The position numbers and the translations under genes were made by a program. Shown here piece after piece: positions 11,569-22,989 of a stretch of DNA of 64,000 nt; position 1 is the stretch's first letter; every line of letters starts with the position of its first letter. Source of the stretch: Piezodorus guildinii (taxonomy: Eukaryota > Arthropoda > Insecta > Hemiptera > Pentatomidae); NCBI GenBank assembly GCA_023052935.1, contig JAJSOM010000051.1:144232-208231 (forward strand). The letters are read 5' to 3'. Under the pieces are notes generated by a model. That model was not told where the DNA came from. It did no database searches and worked only from the letters and a program-made list of their open reading frames with translations.

Positions 11569-12095
11569 TTGGGTTGCAAAATAAGTTCATAGTGTTTTTC
11601 AATATTTCAGTCTAATCCTCCCTGTGTTTATAAAACCATGTTTACTTGGTCAACAATATTTACATATTCTAAAAAATCATTTGTTAAAGTGCTTTTATGC
11701 ATCAGTTTCAACAAAGATTTCTTGCCCAAAATGGAAGAGAAAAAAATTCATTTTCGTCATTTAATGATTTTTAATTTCCGAAGAGAAAAATCCGCTGAAC
11801 AGACAGTTAACAAAATTTGCAGTGTGTACGGCGCTGACGCCTTAGGAAAAAGCACTGTCCATAAGTGGTTTGATCGGTTGAGAACCGGAAATTTCGAAAT
11901 GGAAGATGCAAAGGGCTCGGGTTGTTCTTCAACTGTCAATGACCAAATTCCAAAAATTACCTGAAAGATGGCAAAATGAAATAGATCAAAATGGGTCATA
12001 TCTTATTGATTAAAAATATTTACAAGAATCTGAAGCTTTTATTCAAACTGCCAGAAAAAAAGGCTATAAAATTATTTTACCATCCAATAATTAGT
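11569..12095 (+). mobile_element. Mariner transposon with internal deletion
   Basis: Left TIR-like GGGTTGCAAAATAAGTTCATAGTGTTTTT (near 11,570-11,598). The frame from 11731 (MEEKKIHFRHLMIFNFRREK) gives the mariner N-terminal domain with INKICSVYG-like and STVHKWFDRLRTGNFEMED. After NDQIPKIT it jumps to the mariner C-terminus (LPERWQNEIDQNGSYLID, near 11,960-12,013). The right end has a degraded TIR complement. The catalytic DD34D region is deleted. Confidence 0.7.
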
Positions 12096-12099
12096 TGTT

Positions 12100-12954
12100 T
12101 TTAAGGAAAAATTAGTGATGTGCTGATATTGGTTGTAGGATTCTAAGGATGGATAAAATATTCCAAGACATTGAGTAATGTTTTTTCTTGTTAATAAAAC
12201 ATCTTTAGGAAGAAATATAAAAATAAGCACAATTATTTTCTTATTAAAAAAAAAAAAAAGTTTGCATTTCTCATTAAATTTCCTGAAATGGATATACTAA
12301 CTATTGGAAATCATTGTCTCACTTTTCAATAGCTGCCGTATTATAGAGGAAATTAATCTAAATCTTTTTATTTATAAATTCTATAAGTCAGTCATTGTAT
12401 ATTCTTTAATAATACTAGTTTTTTTTATTCAAACATCACAATCAATTGATGAAACTCATAATGATGTAGTTTTTGTTGACCGTTGAGAAATTAGATGAAG
12501 AAGAGAAAAGAGAAACACACATTAAAACTTTGTGATATTTTAATTATGTGCCGATGTTTTGGCCTAAATTGTGAGTCTTCATCAGGGTTGACTCTGAGAC
12601 AGTGTCTAAAGAAGTCCTAAAGACTTAAATACTTAAAATATCACCAAGTTTTGATGTGTGTTTCTCTTTAATGACCGCACTCCCAACTATCTTCCTCATC
12701 TCATAAAACTCATATATTTATGAGTGAATTACTGAATGCGGAATTTTTGAAGAAATATTCTATTTGTGGGTTTATAAAGAATAATAAAATAAAAACTAAA
12801 TACATTTTATAATATTTTCATTAAAATAGAAAAAATTATTACACATAATTTTTATTTAATACAATATTTATACAATGAAACACAAAATTTACAATAATAT
12901 AATTCAATATTCTCAATTATATAATACAATTACTTTATTATCAATAGGTAAGCT
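12100..12954. other. 3' flank of gene A: AT-rich, one hairpin, no gene
   Basis: No convincing coding sequence. Blocks at 12,290-12,440 and 12,740-12,950 recur beside the other family copies (6,300-6,480 and 7,400-7,600; 30,760-30,990; 48,600-49,100), so the duplicated unit reaches at least this far. A foldback hairpin lies at 12,508-12,690. Confidence 0.5.
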
Positions 12955-13850
12955 ATCTATTGATAATAAAGTTATTTGAAGGAAGAATATATTTATTCCC
13001 AGGTATCAATATATATATTCAATAATCAAATTAAAATATCTTCCAAAAAAATATATACATCAATTATTTACATAACATAATTTAAAAAATTTAAGTCAAT
13101 CGTATAAGCTAGTAAGATTAAAAAAGAATATATGAAAATTAATATTGTGTAATATTAATGCCAACATTTCACAGACTTAAACCATCTTCAGAACATTAAT
13201 GTTTATGTATAGGTATTTTTTATATATATATGTACATCATAAATAATATATAAAAATATCCTATTTATTTGGTAAATCCATGAAATATTGGCATTAATAA
13301 ATCTTAACTATTGATAATAAAGTTATTTAAAGCATCACCTCCATATCGATATAAAAATAAAAATATTTTCCAAAAAGTATATATATTGGTTAGATAAAAT
13401 ATAATTTTAAGATAAAAGTAATCCTATATTATAATAATAATATAAGAAGACTGTACAAACAGTAATATTAGTTTATATCCTATTAATATTACAAACTAAC
13501 AACAATAAAAGTATATTAATATATCAATATTAATATTTTCTAATATTAAGCTTTATTAATGCTAAAATTTCTCAGATTTCTACCTTTTTAAGGAGGTTTT
13601 TCTATAAATAGTTTTTATATACATATATACAATATATATATATATATATATACATTAAGATTAAAATATCCTAAATATTAAGTAAATCCAATAATTTTTG
13701 GCATTAATGTAGCTTAAGTTTATTGATGATAAAGTTATTTGAAGCAAAAACCTATTGTTTCAGGTACATTGTGTACAAATAAAAATATCTTCCGAAAAAA
13801 AAAAAATATTTGTTAGATACTAAGACATTTCAAAAAATAAAAGCAATCCT
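12955..13850. repeat. Tandem repeats (350-415 bp) downstream of gene A
   Basis: About two and a half copies, each starting near CTATTGATAATAAAGTTATTT (12,955; 13,309; about 13,717). Each has an inner inverted pair, AATGCCAACATTTC and its reverse complement-like GAAATATTGGCATT, about 120-130 bp apart, followed by AAAATATCTTCCAAAAAA. The same unit occurs beside copies B (31,150-31,390), E (49,170-49,800 and 56,700-56,930) and F (8,200-8,350). Confidence 0.6.
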
Positions 13851-13904
13851 ATAAGCTAACAATAATAAAAGAATAATTTATGGACATGAATATGTTCACA
13901 ATAA

Positions 13905-16900
13905 TTACACTCTCAACTGCTCGTACATGGCCCTTAATTGCATAATTTCCTCTTTGACCCTGGTTAAGGAAGTTAATGGTATCGCCTGCCCTCTCTGCTC
14001 GTGCAACCATACTATGATTAATAATTTGTTTTCTTTGATTCTGATCTGTTTCATGATTATTTTCCTGTTTTCTTCCAATGAAGAAACGTACCAGTCGTCG
14101 AGGGGAGACAACAGCTCCTCTTCCGTCATCGGCCTGTTTCTTACTCTTTTTTCTTGCCAAAACTCTTTGACCTTTCTTCTCCTGTTTTCCTCTTGCAGAC
14201 TCTCGTGCCACTCTTCCATAGAAGAGAGTTGTATCTCCTCAGAGAAGAACCTCTTCCTTGCTTGTTCTTCTTCCTTTTCTTCAATCTCAATTAGATAATC
14301 AAGGAAATTAAATTCACTGTCACTGGACAATTCGGAATCTCTTTTTCGTTTACCTGAAACAATAAAATTACAAACTTGTATTATTAATATACAATTAAAC
14401 AGTTAGAGAAAGTAATAAAATATGGAATTATTTTTGATGCAAGGTTTTCAACGGTAATACATGTTTTAACTTCCTCTGGGTCCAGTATACTACAGTCAAC
14501 TACATCTTAGAGCAAAAAAAACCTTTACCTCTACAACACATGAAGGGTCTCTAGTTCAGTACCAATTGTATATAACTTTTGTATATATAATTTTTATATG
14601 TTTGTCTAGTTTTTGAGTTATTCAAAAAAATTTGTTTAAAGGTTTTAGATTTTTTTTTTTTTACCTCTTAGTGTACAAATTTTCCTAAACCCAGCCTTGT
14701 TGTACATTATCCCCCTAGGGAACCTTCATAAACAATTTCAGCTCCCTAGGCATGTCATTTTTGAGATTCTACCACATAAGTAAGTGAATCGAAACTTGCT
14801 TTATAGCGTATTTAAACAAGATAATCACAATGGATAAACAGGGGATCACTTGTAGCTGGGTGGCTAGTATAACAGCCTCCTTTGCCAAAGGTCATGGGTT
14901 CAAACATGCAAGTGGTCCTAGGATTTTTTAACGGGAGTAAAAAATCCTTAGTTATGCAGTCCTTCGGAGGGGACGTTAAAAGGTGGTCCTGATCCAGTGC
15001 GATGTCAGGTACTCATTAAAGATCTCTATCCTTATAAAACCTGGATAGGCAAAATTTAGGACTCTCACTGCAGCATCGTCCAATTAGCCATAGTGACATA
15101 AAGTGACGTTAAATAAATAAACAATGAATATAGCAAGATGATTTAATAACAATAAGAGACAGTCTTTTATTAACTATGTATCTGTATTTTCAATCACATA
15201 TCCCTACTATCCCGGAATAATAAACCGTAAAATATAAAATCAATCTGACCCGCAACCCAGCCCTCTGGTGTAAATATATTATAACTAAATACACTACTAT
15301 TAAATATAATATAATTAATAAATGATCTTTACCTCTTGAAGTGCAGCCAGAAGATGTAGATCGAGCATTTCCTGCAGTTCCTACTTGTGCGTACTTCTCT
15401 CTTTCTCTTGCAGGATGTGCTATTAACAAAAAAGAGAACAATATTAGCTTTTTAAAAGTAATTTTAAATTATACAAAGTATATATTCATGCAGATCATAC
15501 CGAGGGGCTAATATGGACACCGAGCATTAACTGGTAGTGTCCAAAATGAGAGCCAGGATATCAAATTTTAGGAAATCCATGGAAAAGAAGAGAGAGAGAA
15601 TAGCTACAGCCAGACTGAGAACGCCGGATGTTAGTGAAAAGTACAGTCCTAAGCTTGATGAAACAATCGTGGAAAATGGTGTACCAGATGGGCCTGTGGA
15701 AGAACAATGGAATGGAATGACTGATTATTGGGAAAACAAAAATTTACTGTCAATATAGATTTTGACAGTTTGTGCATATTTCCAAGTAAAATTACAAGAA
15801 CATCAGTATCAGAAGCTTTTATTGGAATTCTGGTGTTACTTTATGAGCATGAAAAACCATTCTCGTGTCTGCCTCTTCATGGTAGCATGCATAATCAACT
15901 TCTTCGCCTTTTTTAATACAGTTTTCCTGGGCTTGGTACAAGTAACACAGATGTTCAACAGTTAAAAATATTTTTTTGTTTCATATTATGACAGTAAATT
16001 TTTGTTTTCCCCATAATCAGCCAAGAAGTGTACCAAAGCATCTTTGAAACGATAATTTTTATGGCTTTGTCCAAAATCTTTGGTTCTGATTTGTTGATGT
16101 CCTGTAATTTTATATGGGATATCAAACTTACTTATATTGAATGTCCGATAACGTGCTTTATTATTACACGCTATACTCAACTCGGATCTCACTGTCACCC
16201 ATTTCCACTCGCGTTAAAATTTAATCTTTAAAATTCAGCAACCCACATTAGGACCAATTTTTTTGCAGGTAACCCTATATCAATTTGTTTGCAATAAAAC
16301 AACGCTTATATTGGTATAATTTTTTTCTATTATCATGATGTTGCAACATTTAGTTAAAAATCATTTTTTTTTAAATAATTAAAAATAGTCTGTCCAGGAA
16401 TTTTTAGGCAACCCATTCTTAACATATTTCCTAATATACTAAATTTGTTATAAAATAGGTTTCATTCAATTATCAGCTTGGTGCAGATCGTTTCAAGTTG
16501 GGATCTTCTACTATACAATAAATTATAAAACTGATTCAAAACACCTAAGTTCTCACTATGCAGATGCAATAGAAAAGTTAAAGTTGTAGGGTTTGCATTG
16601 TTGACCTATTTAAATAATAATTCAGTGTACCTTTACAGTAAATAGGATGACACTAATCCATAAGGGGCCAAAGAATATGTGAGGTGGGATGATTGTGGTT
16701 CCCTGTTCGTTATAATTTTAATTTTAAAAGACAATTTTGACAACATTTTTAATTAAAAAACTGATTTTTAACTTTTAGACAGCTCAGGTAAATAAAAAAA
16801 TAATTTTGTATGTAACATTGTTATTTGATTGTTGTTAATGTTTTTAAGTTATTATATTGAATAGTGTATCTTGATGTTAATTATTAATTATTGATGTATT

Positions 16901-19900
16901 TTAGTGAGTCCTGATGAAGGGGAATGCCCCCGAAATGTTGACTCGTTAAAGTTTTACTGTGATAAATTTTTTTTTTTTTTTGAAGAAATAGAAACCTACT
17001 ATTTTATTTATAGAAAAAGATTATAAGACTGATTGAAGTTTATGGTTTACTCCTAATGCCAGGTAAATTAAAAAAAAAAAAACATTTCATCTTGCTTTAG
17101 ATAACTTATTTTTTAAATTATAGATATTGGAATAAGATGTATTATATTTGATAATTTATATTTACCTCTTGTTTTGTTGTCAAGTAACGAAGCTAATGAT
17201 TGGATAATATTTTTAACTTCTGGGTACTGTTCTGCTTCGGTTGTGTTATTTCCTGCTAACAAAAAAAAAACAATATTAGATTTGCTAAAGTAATTTTAAA
17301 TTATAATAAGTATTAATACAAAAAAATCTTGAATTAATAAATACAAATATTAAATAAAAATATTTGAAGTTTAGAATTTACTTGTGATAATAGAGAATAA
17401 AAAATTCAATTTCATCTCACTTCAGAAAATGTATTATGTAAATTATAGATATTGGAATAAAATATATTATAATTAATAATTGATCCTTACCTTTTGTGGT
17501 GTCAGAAGATAGAGGCAAAGAATTGACTGTAGTTTGAGGGTACTGTTCTCCTCCAGTTTTGTTAATATTTCCTATTAACAAAAAATAAACAATATTAGCT
17601 TTGAAAAAGAAATTGCACCCTACAATAATCTTAATTTTTTGAATAATATAGTAGCAATTGGTTTGTTTGTTTATTTATTTAACGTCACTTTATGCTACTA
17701 TGGCAAATCGGACGATGCTACAGTGGGAGTCCTAAATTTTGCCTAGTACCAATTGGTAATAATATAGTAGCATTGGTAATAATAAGTAGCGATTGGTAAT
17801 AATATAGTAGCAATTGACACCGTTTTTAGGTCAATAGTTGTGCAAGGATGTGATTAGGCAGAGATCATGCTTAGAAACAAGGTTTTATCCCTCCATCTTT
17901 GGGGACCCACTTTATAGAAGTTGGGTGCGTCCCAGGAAGGTCTCCATACCCCTATTGTTGTCCCACAGCCAAAATAATAGATCTTTTTTATTCTTTTAAT
18001 ACATTTATTCTTTTAATAGGGACAAGAGGAGTGTTGTTGATGATACTGTAGGGGAGGATGTCATAGGTTCATGACAAAGGATAAAGGTTATTTTTTTTGG
18101 ATTATTGAAATTGGTTTAAATTCTCCAACTTTGATAGCATGCCTCAAGGTATCTGATGTGGGATTTAAGAGTTTGAGTGGCAATATTGGGAAGATTTTCG
18201 ACTGATAACACCCAAATGTCATCAACATCTCATAACATTAACCATCCCGAGGTTATAATTTTTTTAGTCACCTCAGAATGTTTCAATAAAGGAAAAAAGT
18301 AAAGACACAATAAAGAGAAGGCGTAAGGATTGCCCTGATTTTAAAAAAAATAAATTACAAATGTAACTTTTCATTTAGATGTGGTAAAATAAGTATTAAA
18401 AAAACCCTGCTCCACTACAATACCTGAAAGGTCTAGGACTAAGTACATATAGGCCGAGGTCGTCCTCAAATTCCAGGTTTTCTCCTCATTTTTAGGGTAC
18501 CAACTTTATAAAGAAGGGATGTGCCCTTGGAAGGGCTCCATACCACGAGGTTACTCCCAGCTGAGATACCAGAATAACTAATATTCAGCCATAGACAGGA
18601 TTCAAACCCGGGACGTAGAAAACAGTAGGACTAGTGCTGTATCCATTATATCACACAGCTCCCGTCCGAGGAGAGCAGTTAAATATATCTAAGAAATATT
18701 ATATTGATGTATTTTAGTGGCATACATCTATGTCAATTGTTTTATAAATATAAAAGAATTCTGTATCTCGTTGGAAGGGAAAAACTGTTTTATAATAATA
18801 ATTTTATGCTTATTTTGGTGTCGATATCCTAAAATTAAAAATAAATAACTTGAACCACAACAACCTAAGGAGAGTCTTGGATTCAGTAGATACAGAGTGT
18901 ATTTGGGTTTTTAACAGCGGTCTGCAATGAGGATCTATTTCATCTCTTCAGTTTTCCCCATTCTTTGGGTATCCACTTCACAGAGGCTGGGTGCGCCTCT
19001 GGAAGGTCCTCCTACTCCATGTTTCTTCCATAGACAAAATAACAGAATAAATAATCATGCTGCCTCAACCAGGTTTGAACCTGGGACCAGGAAATCAGCA
19101 GAGTAGTGCTGTATCTACTAGACTACACATCTCCTTTGATTATCAGTTTATAATATAATAACAGATGATAGGGGTAGGAAAAAAGATCTGTGTGCCTGTG
19201 TGTGTGGTAAGTCTAGCGAACATCTGGAAATTTTATATTTAAAACAACTATACGCTTCGAGATTTACAGCAGCTTGTTCATCAAAATCGGCTAACCAAAG
19301 AGCCAGTTTAAAACATGCATTTTGCACCTTATTATGATTTTCTCAAAAATGTTCAAAGGATTTTGATTAAACTCGTATATGATGTAAAATTTAATGGGCT
19401 TTCAATATGGCGTAGGTTTCATTTGATTGAATAGTTTAAAAGAGCATTAATAACGATAGTTTTTAATTTTCTTCCTCTAAAGTATCTTAACTTTTGTAGA
19501 TTTCAAAAATTAGGCACATCACCTAATTAGTATTGATAAATAACAGCTAAATATTCAATTTGAGCGAATTTGATAAACAACTAAAAGAGAAAAGTGCAAA
19601 CATATTTTTTATGCAATTTTTGTGTTTTTGATAATAAAACAGTAATAAAGACGTATAATATACGGTTGAAGAGAGAGATTTTAGAAAAAATATTATATGA
19701 TACAATAAAGTTGTAAAAGGTAATATAAGTGACGAATGGGGAATCAACTTATTACTGATTAACAATTTAATACAGTTATATACGGGTTCAACCCACAGGT
19801 GGCCCTAGGATTTTTTAATGGGAGTAAAAAATCCTTAGTTATGCCGTTCTTCGGAGGGGACGTTAAAAGGTGGTCCGAGCCTGTGCGATGTCATAGTAGC

Positions 19901-22900
19901 ATAGAGTGGCGATTAAATAAATAAACAAACAAACAATATAGTTATATTATTTAATCTAAATCATATGTTTCCAACGAAAATAAATATATTTTATTGGAAA
20001 TCAACTTCAAATTGAAGTATATTTAATAGTTTTTAAATTGATTTTAACAGTCTAGGTGTGTGGCACCCAAGCCACCTTTTTTTTTCAATGTATAAATTCT
20101 TGGGTGCACAGAGGATTTTTTAAAATTCTTTATTTGCGTTATAAGTAGTTTTGAAACATATCACTCAAATTTCGAGGAGTTATTTTTTATTTTTTTTGAT
20201 CGACTACAAAGGTTCCATTATTTAAAACAATAACCAAAAGTATCTAAACTTACTTTTCACTATTTGTTTTTAATTTATTTGAAATTAAATTTAAATATTC
20301 TTGATTCCAAAACATTTTAATTTTTTCTCCACTTTAAAAAGAAACGAGAATGGGTAAATTTCCATCTTGTATAAGTTGTGACTTACATATATAAGAATTT
20401 TTTTTCTTTGTGTTAATCGCGGCGTCATGATCACGATAAACATAATTTTCTCCATCTTTAATGATAACTGAATTATGGGGAATATCTAGGTAAATTTTAT
20501 TTTTTTTTTGTCTTTTCATAATAATTAATCACAGTTACTGAATATTTATATTAGATTTAATTTAAATTTAAATCAAATGTTAATAAATTTCCCAAAATGG
20601 ATTTAATACCTGTAAGATGTTTTTATTACTTAAGGGATGTTTTATGACAGTAGGTAAAGTTATCTATCACAAAGGCTCTATCCCTCACAACACTTCCGAT
20701 AGCTAAACCCTTTTGTGGTTTATTACTTTGGGGAAATATTTTTGACTGTTGGATTTGATTTATGACTATGACTCATTTATGTTTATTTTTTACTAAAAAT
20801 TTAAATTTTTTTGGTTTCTTTTTACCATATCAATTTCTCTAATCACTCAATTAATAAAGGAGATGTTTTCAATATGCTTTAGGATAAATTAAACATGTAC
20901 TTTTTAACTTTAGGAAAGAAATGCGAATTTCCAAGGACGTATTAAATAAAAATGAAGAATGTTCTTTAGATAAAAACGGACGACGGAATTTGATTAAAAT
21001 AAAATATGTAAAAATATCAATTCCACGAAGAATGCCCTTATAGTCTTATAGCCTCAAGTTAAAAAACTAAGATGGCGAAGTTACATCAATTTTATAAACA
21101 CTCATTGTTTGATCTAGAACAAAACTTTAATAAATTAAATATTAATATAACATAACGTCAATATAAAGCAGAAGTCGATGAATCTAATAAGTAAATCTTT
21201 TAAGGCGACTATACATGGAATAATAAGTTTCTACATGTAGTACATGATATGAAGCATTGAAAAAATAAATTTAATGTCCTCTATGTATAAAAAAGAGTTT
21301 CCCAGACCAGATTTATCTAAATCCGTCATCTGAATTCAGTTGTAGAAAACACAAATCATACAAAAATGCATTTCGAAATTGCAAAAGTTTTAAGTACATG
21401 TTCAATTTCATTCGAACTTATATATAACTTTTTCTTCCTTAACCTAAGAATATAAAGTTAAATAATATAGTAATAAAATAATTCAGATTTTAATGCAAAA
21501 TAATCAATTAAATCGGTCTAATAACAAACCACTGATAGAGTTTCGCAAAATAACTTTGCCCTGGTGTCTTGTATGCTTTTGATTAAAAGCAGTAATTGCA
21601 TCAAAGTAAAAAGCATATTTGTTTAATGATTTCTAAGAGAAAAATCAATATATCATAATTAATGGGTATAGTTTACTATTAATGTAATCACATCAAGAAT
21701 TTTTGGGATTCAGACCAAAAAACTATAATTACGTTTTTGCAAACGTTTCAGCCCCAACTTGTGAGCCGTTATCAGGGCGTGGCTTTGGAGACCAGAAACC
21801 AAATTCTATCTTCTTTATAATATCAATTTGGACATAGTTTTGATTTCTACGTACCCTGATTTTGGCTCACAAGCTTGGAAGATACCTTAGAGTATAATAT
21901 TGAAAAATAAAGACAATAATCATTATATGAATCTACCATTACAAAAAATTATTTTAAAGATATGAAGTGAATATATAGCAACCAATCATTTTTTATAATT
22001 GCCACTAGACTAAATTTAAAACTACTCTTTTATAAATATGTTGAAAACAAAATATTATTAAATGTGATTTCGAAATAGAACTATACTAAATATTAAAATT
22101 TTCTTAAGAATATTGATCGAATACGGCATTATCTTTAAGACTGTAAGGTTTAGTGTCATATTTTGTAAATAACCATTTAGAGTATATTCAATACTTATGC
22201 ATAATTCTTTGCAATGGTAATATCATATAAATATACCTTATGTTTTTTGATATTCCGTTTTTCACCATTAGGAAATGAATGTGAGAACAATGAATTTTAG
22301 AAAATTCGGCAAAATATAGCTGGTAATTGAGACACTAATTACCAAAAGTCACTTTAGGGAATTTTTGATTTAACTGATAATTTGAAATATTTCTATTCTG
22401 ATCGTTAAGCTTTATCGAAATCCATCTTTAAATACCATCAAATAAGGAAAAAAAATCCTTAAAAACAGGTTAAAAAATAAGAGGCACTAAATACAAAGTT
22501 AATTTCATTCCAAACCATACGAAAAAAAAAATCATTTATAACTTAAGAATAAAGTAATTAACATAATTTTTTTTTTTCAGATTTCAAAGCTAAAAAAAAA
22601 TCAAATAAATTGTTTCAATAATAAGGTGATAAGAGATTTCGGACGTTTTCTATAAAATTTCTAGAAACGGATAATTTTGGAAAAGATGTACTCAATTATT
22701 GAACAAACCAGAAATCAATCACATTTTTAGGGACATTTAATTTTAATAAGAATGAAATATTGTCCAAAAATTTCTAAAACGGGTAGCACCTATTGCCTCA
22801 ATTATTGACCTCCTCAAGACCCTTTGACAACTTAATCATACACACACTTAAATATTATATACAAGAAGAAGACACTAACCAGTGATTGGAGAGAAATACT

Positions 22901-22949
22901 GCAGATAATCCTCCCCTAGGAAGCTGACAGGGGTAGCGAAGAGAGCCAT
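13905..22949 (-). CDS. Microexon family gene A (5 exons, 257 aa), unknown function
   Basis: I do not recognise the product. Exons on the minus strand: 22880-22949, 17491-17571, 17166-17252, 15333-15419 and 13905-14353. Lengths of 70, 81, 87, 87 and 449 nt sum to 774, a multiple of three, and every junction is phase 1 with GT/AG ends. Donors read GTTAGT, GTAAGG, GTAAAT and GTAAAG; acceptors read TTGTTAATAG, TTGTTAGCAG, TTGTTAATAG and TTGTTTCAG. Exon 1 starts MALFATPVSF. Three microexons carry the cores GGEQYP, EAEQYP and REKYAQ, two followed by Ser/Thr-rich stretches. The last exon opens with KRKRDSE (NLS-like), continues acidic and Glu-rich, then carries a basic helical tail containing IKENKLL and ending YEQLRV. 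That exon has an internal duplication: EE-x-x-LSS-x-EEW and EE-x-LLSPLDDW. No clear signal peptide or membrane span. Introns hold SINEs and LINE pieces. Further microexons in the 5.3-kb intron 1 are possible. The exon model is inferred; the open frames and splice signals are seen. Confidence 0.68.
14511..14570 (-). mobile_element. SINE family A tail fragment in gene A intron
   Basis: AAAAAAAACCTTTACCTCTACAAC and GAAGGGTCTCTAGTTCAGTACC match the 3' end of SINE-A copies at 10,622 and 26,210. Confidence 0.5.
14842..15122 (+). mobile_element. SINE family B, full copy
   Basis: tRNA-like head GGGATCACTTGTAGCTGGGTGGCTAG with A box and GGGTTCAAACATG as B box. Body contains GGTCCTAGGATTTTTTAACG, CCTTCGGAGGGGACGTTAAAAGGTGGTCC and GATCTCTATCC. 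The 3' end is GTGACGTTAAATAAATAAACAA. Lies in gene A between the last microexon and the terminal exon. Confidence 0.78.
15530..15721 (+). mobile_element. LINE endonuclease-RT linker fragment
   Basis: Frame MSKMRARISNFRKSMEKKRE followed by RIATARLRTPDVSEKYSPKL resembles the region between endonuclease and RT in RTE-like LINEs. Truncated on both sides. Confidence 0.5.
15722..16019. mobile_element. MITE-like element with about 30-bp TIRs
   Basis: GATTATTGGGAAAACAAAAATTTACTGTCA at the left faces TGACAGTAAATTTTTGTTTTCCCCATAATC at the right. The 298-bp body has no coding capacity. No target duplication recognised. Confidence 0.55.
16020..17100. other. Gene A intron: AT-rich, one hammerhead-like motif
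   Basis: No gene. CCTGATGAAGGGG-AATG-CCCCCGAAATG lies at 16,910-16,942, followed by AGTTTTACTGTGATAAA. Confidence 0.4.
17660..17745 (-). mobile_element. SINE family B tail fragment
   Basis: TTTATTTATTTAACGTCACTTTATGC and GACGATGCTACAGTGGGAGTCC, reverse of the SINE-B 3' end. Confidence 0.65.
17815..17985 (-). mobile_element. SINE family A body fragment
   Basis: GTGCAAGGATGTGATTAGGC, GGGACCCACTTTATAGAAG, GGTCTCCATACCCC and CACAGCCAAAATAATAG match SINE-A. The tRNA head is missing. Confidence 0.6.
18000..18360 (-). mobile_element. Jockey LINE fragment
   Basis: Matches the intact jockey ORF at 34,919-35,130: GGGACAAG ... GGATGTCATAGGTT and CTCAAGGTATCTGATGTGGG. Truncated and mutated. Confidence 0.65.
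18399..18661 (-). mobile_element. SINE family A copy
   Basis: Near full length: tail CCTGCTCCACTACAATACC, body GGTACCAACTTTATAAAGAAGG and GGGCTCCATACC, head TTCAAACCCGGGACGTAG with CCATTATATCACACAG. Confidence 0.65.
18842..19136 (-). mobile_element. SINE family A copy
   Basis: Tail AACTTGAACCACAACAACC, body GGTATCCACTTCACAGAGGC, head TTTGAACCTGGGACCAGG with CTACTAGACTACACATC. Confidence 0.65.
19170..20060. mobile_element. TIR element family T1, truncated copy
   Basis: Homologous to 32,240-33,010 over about 800 bp: GTGTGTGGTAAGTCTAGCG, AAATCGG(C/T)TAAC, CACATCA(C/T)CT and AACAGTCTAGGT at the end. Left end missing. Contains a SINE-B fragment at 19,787-19,935. Confidence 0.6.
19787..19935 (+). 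mobile_element. SINE family B partial copy
   Basis: GGGTTCAACCCACAGGTGG, TTCGGAGGGGACGTTAAAAGG and AAATAAATAAACAAAC, with the middle deleted. Confidence 0.65.
20065..22875. other. Gene A intron 1: AT-rich, no gene
   Basis: No coding signal beyond short chance ORFs. The block at 20,630-20,760 (GACAGTAGGTAAAGTTA ... GGTTTATTACTTTGG) recurs at 42,220-42,345 and 44,745-44,820. A GAAACG-type motif (TGATAACGGCTCAC on the minus strand) is at 21,745-21,780. Undetected microexons could lie here. Confidence 0.4.
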
Positions 22950-22989
22950 AGTGTTGCATCTGAGACAGTAGATCCAGAACTGAAGAGTC

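Noticed and set aside
12955..13850. CRISPR-like or satellite array
   Set aside because: Only two to three diverged units with embedded inverted repeats in a eukaryotic 3' flank; not a CRISPR and too short to call a satellite.
13927..14298. 123-aa plus-strand ORF
   Set aside because: Antisense shadow of gene A's terminal exon; the opposite strand matches paralogues and has splice signals.
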